This document shows, in pieces, positions 62,662 through 64,000 of a stretch of DNA of 64,000 nt. The stretch's first letter is position 1; every line of letters begins with the position of its first letter. The notes beneath the pieces are model-generated. The model did not search any database. It had not been told where the DNA came from and worked only from the letters and a program-made list of their open reading frames with translations. The DNA comes from JACPNO01 sp963825405 (lineage in GTDB: Bacteria > Acidobacteriota > Terriglobia > Bryobacterales > Bryobacteraceae). A program made the position numbers and the translations under genes. The stretch is taken from assembly GCA_963825405.1 (NCBI GenBank), contig CAWGTB010000013.1, forward strand, positions 1-64,000. The letters run 5' to 3'.

Positions 62662-63194
62662 TGATAAAAACATTTCTGCTGTGGTTGGTTCTGAGCGCCG
62701 TAACCCTGCACGCTCAGAAGGATCCGTATGACGGCCTCTGGCAAGGCTATGACGGAGAGTGGGGCCATGTTTCCAGGCAGCTAGTCGCGCTGGCCGAAGC
62801 AATTCCCGCCGAGAAATACGCGTGGCGCCCAGGGGACGGAGTGCGGTCCACCAGCGAAGTCTTCATGCACGCGGCGATAGCGAATTTTTATTTGCTGAGC
62901 GTCACCGGCCCGAAGATGCCGCCCGATCTTTCAGAGAGCCTGGAAAAAACGGTGACGGCGAAAGCCGACGTGATCGCTTGGCTGAAACGATCGCTCGATG
63001 CCGTCAAAATCGCGCATGCAGCCTTGAAGCCCGGCGAGGTCGCGCGCAGCGTGAAAGTCAACGGCAGAGACGCCACCGTAGACGGCATGTACCTGCGCAT
63101 CATCGTCCACGCCAACGAGCACATGGGCCAACTGATCGCTTATGCGCGCATGAACGGCATTGTTCCGCCATGGTCGGAGACCGGCGGAAAATAA
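62661..63194 (+). CDS. Exported DinB-like protein
   Basis: A 177-residue protein with a signal peptide (1-18, ending TLHAQ). A four-helix bundle of the DinB/YfiT type follows: EWGHVSRQLVALAEAIPAEKYAWRPG, TSEVFMHAAIANFYLL and IIVHANEHMGQLIAYARMNGIVPPW. The three metal-binding histidines (HA, VHANEH) are present. The family includes thiol-dependent S-transferases, but the exported forms have no known reaction. Its ATG overlaps the preceding stop (TGATG). Confidence 0.85.
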   Translation: MIKTFLLWLVLSAVTLHAQKDPYDGLWQGYDGEWGHVSRQLVALAEAIPAEKYAWRPGDGVRSTSEVFMHAAIANFYLLSVTGPKMPPDLSESLEKTVTAKADVIAWLKRSLDAVKIAHAALKPGEVARSVKVNGRDATVDGMYLRIIVHANEHMGQLIAYARMNGIVPPWSETGGK

Positions 63195-63256
63195 ACATCA
63201 TCGGCTCTTGACAGCGGCCCGTTCTCTGGTTCACTCTAGGCATAGAGTAAACAAGT

Positions 63257-63598
63257 ATGGATCGTAAGGATAGCCGCGACTTGTTCCCAGGAGCCCTGGA
63301 GATGATGATCCTGCAGACGCTTCGGCGCTGACCGTTGCACGGCTACGCGCTGGCCCAACTCATCAAGCGAGCCTCCGACGACCTGCTGCAGATTGAGGAA
63401 GGTTCCCTCTACCCCGCGCTGCAGCGTATGTTGAAAGCGGGTTGGGTGGCCGCCGAGTGGGGCGTCTCGGCGCGCAACCGTCGCATCCGCATTTACAAGA
63501 TCACTCCAGCCGGCCGCAAACAGCTCGAACGCGAGGTGTCCGCATTCGACCGCATGCTGCAAGGGATCGCGCGAGTCATGAGGCCATCTGAATCATGA
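63257..63598 (+). CDS. PadR family transcriptional regulator with an in-frame TGA
   Basis: ATG 63257 to TGA 63598 gives about 113 residues of a PadR winged-helix protein: LFPGALEMMILQTLRR, HGYALAQLIKRASDD, and the wing EEGSLYPALQRMLKAGWVAAEW. A TGA at 63329-63331 interrupts it exactly where family members have glycine, so a GGA-to-TGA change (mutation or error) is likely. The sequence is otherwise undamaged. A later TTG at 63335 is a poor start. It overlaps the ADOP permease by ATGA, the usual acidobacterial pairing, and would repress it. Confidence 0.75.
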
Positions 63599-64000
63599 GG
63601 TGGCTTCCAGATCTGCTCAATCGCCGGCGCTTGCGCAATGCAATTCGTGAAGAAGTGCAATCGCATATCGCGGAAAGGGCAGACGAGCTTACAGAAGCAG
63701 GGCTCTCCGAACGCGATGCGCAGCGGCAGGCCGAACGCGAATTTGGCAACCCCACGCTGATCACCGAATCCAGCCGCGAGATCTGGCGCTGGCAGGTAAT
63801 CGAAAATTTGCTCCAGGATGTCCGTTACGGAATCCGCCAGCTTCGCCGCAGCCCCGGATTTACAACCGTCGCCGTGCTCTCCCTGGCGCTAGGCTTAGGC
63901 GCGAGCCTGGCCGTATTCACGGTGGCGGACAATGTGTTGCTGCGGCCGCTGCCGTATAAGAATTCCGCTCAGCTCGTCGTGCTTTGGGAAGCCAACGCCC
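63595..64000 (+). CDS. ADOP family duplicated ABC permease (N-terminal part, cut by the window)
   Basis: The ATG at 63595 starts a protein open to the window end (135 residues). It begins with the ADOP-type helical domain NRRRLRNAIREEVQSHIAE and GLSERDAQRQAEREFGNP. Next is DVRYGIRQLRRSPGFTTVA, the usual start of the MacB-like periplasmic and permease domains, with a first membrane helix in AVLSLALGLGASLAVF. Full-length ADOP proteins are about 800 residues. The PadR gene upstream overlaps it by 4 bases. It is incomplete here. Confidence 0.88.
   Translation, partial: MRWLPDLLNRRRLRNAIREEVQSHIAERADELTEAGLSERDAQRQAEREFGNPTLITESSREIWRWQVIENLLQDVRYGIRQLRRSPGFTTVAVLSLALGLGASLAVFTVADNVLLRPLPYKNSAQLVVLWEANA

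Noticed and set aside
63329..63331. TGA as a selenocysteine codon in PadR
   Set aside because: The family has glycine there, no PadR uses selenocysteine, and no SECIS-like stem follows in obvious form.
1..64000. CRISPR array or rRNA operon
   Set aside because: No regularly spaced direct repeats and no rRNA-like sequence were seen.

Overview
The window looks like a chromosomal segment of an Acidobacteriota bacterium, most likely of the Solibacter/Bryobacter type. The reasons are a high GC content, a PadR regulator coupled to a permease of the acidobacterial ADOP type (cut off by the right edge), a PVC-type lipoprotein combining a beta-propeller, HEAT-like repeats and a CxxCH cytochrome site, several Gfo/Idh/MocA oxidoreductases, and many exported proteins with carboxypeptidase-regulatory-like domains. 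This placement is inferred from gene content; there is no rRNA gene here.

Layout. 1-5.1 kb: end of a queG-like gene, TPR protein, MtaB tRNA methylthiotransferase, a broken methyltransferase, VOC protein, glutathione peroxidase, a cold-shock-like protein and a 26-residue membrane peptide. 5.1-8.4 kb: carbonic anhydrase, then recR, ybaB, dnaX and the small SRP RNA on the minus strand. 8.4-15.4 kb: fused beta-oxidation enzyme, small exported proteins, amino-acid permease, PLP decarboxylase, thiE, Bcp-type peroxiredoxin. 15.4-19.0 kb: glycosyltransferase-methyltransferase fusion, TIM-barrel isomerase, sugar-nucleotide epimerase and DUF309 protein in one tightly packed plus-strand run. 19.0-23.5 kb: tetrapyrrole operon ccsA-hemA-hemC-cobA/hemD with ATGA overlaps. 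23.5-37.5 kb: rhomboid protease and an accessory catabolic region (oxidoreductases, LLM flavoenzyme, HpcH/HpaI aldolase, PVC-type cytochrome, amidohydrolase, acyl-CoA ligase, carbohydrate esterase).

37.5-44.5 kb is the most unusual part. It has Uma2, DUF2199, a protein with an SSB-like C-terminal tip, an exported adenylate-kinase-like protein and a cupin. These are followed by a near-consensus sigma-54 promoter driving the first of two tiny genes that share a conserved start and an NPQPLPP motif. Interspersed is a ~110-bp repeat whose hairpin shows a compensatory base-pair change. A B12-dependent ribonucleotide reductase follows, with NrdR-box-like sites upstream. 44.5-56.3 kb: prolyl oligopeptidase, tRNA-Val, a large RCC1-like surface protein, other exported proteins, a TIM-barrel isomerase, MFS transporter and VOC protein. 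56.4-64 kb: a three-subunit molybdenum hydroxylase with a MoaD-like protein, a deacylase, a Tat-exported oxidoreductase, a DinB protein, PadR and the ADOP permease.

Many well conserved genes (nrdJ, hemA, hemC, cobA, ccsA, the PLP decarboxylase, the glycosyltransferase fusion, the acyl-CoA ligase) are split by single-base shifts while the protein continues without loss in another frame. The shifts cluster at 20.3-23.2 and 42.1-44.0 kb. I read most of them as residual sequence errors in the assembly, so those genes are annotated as whole.
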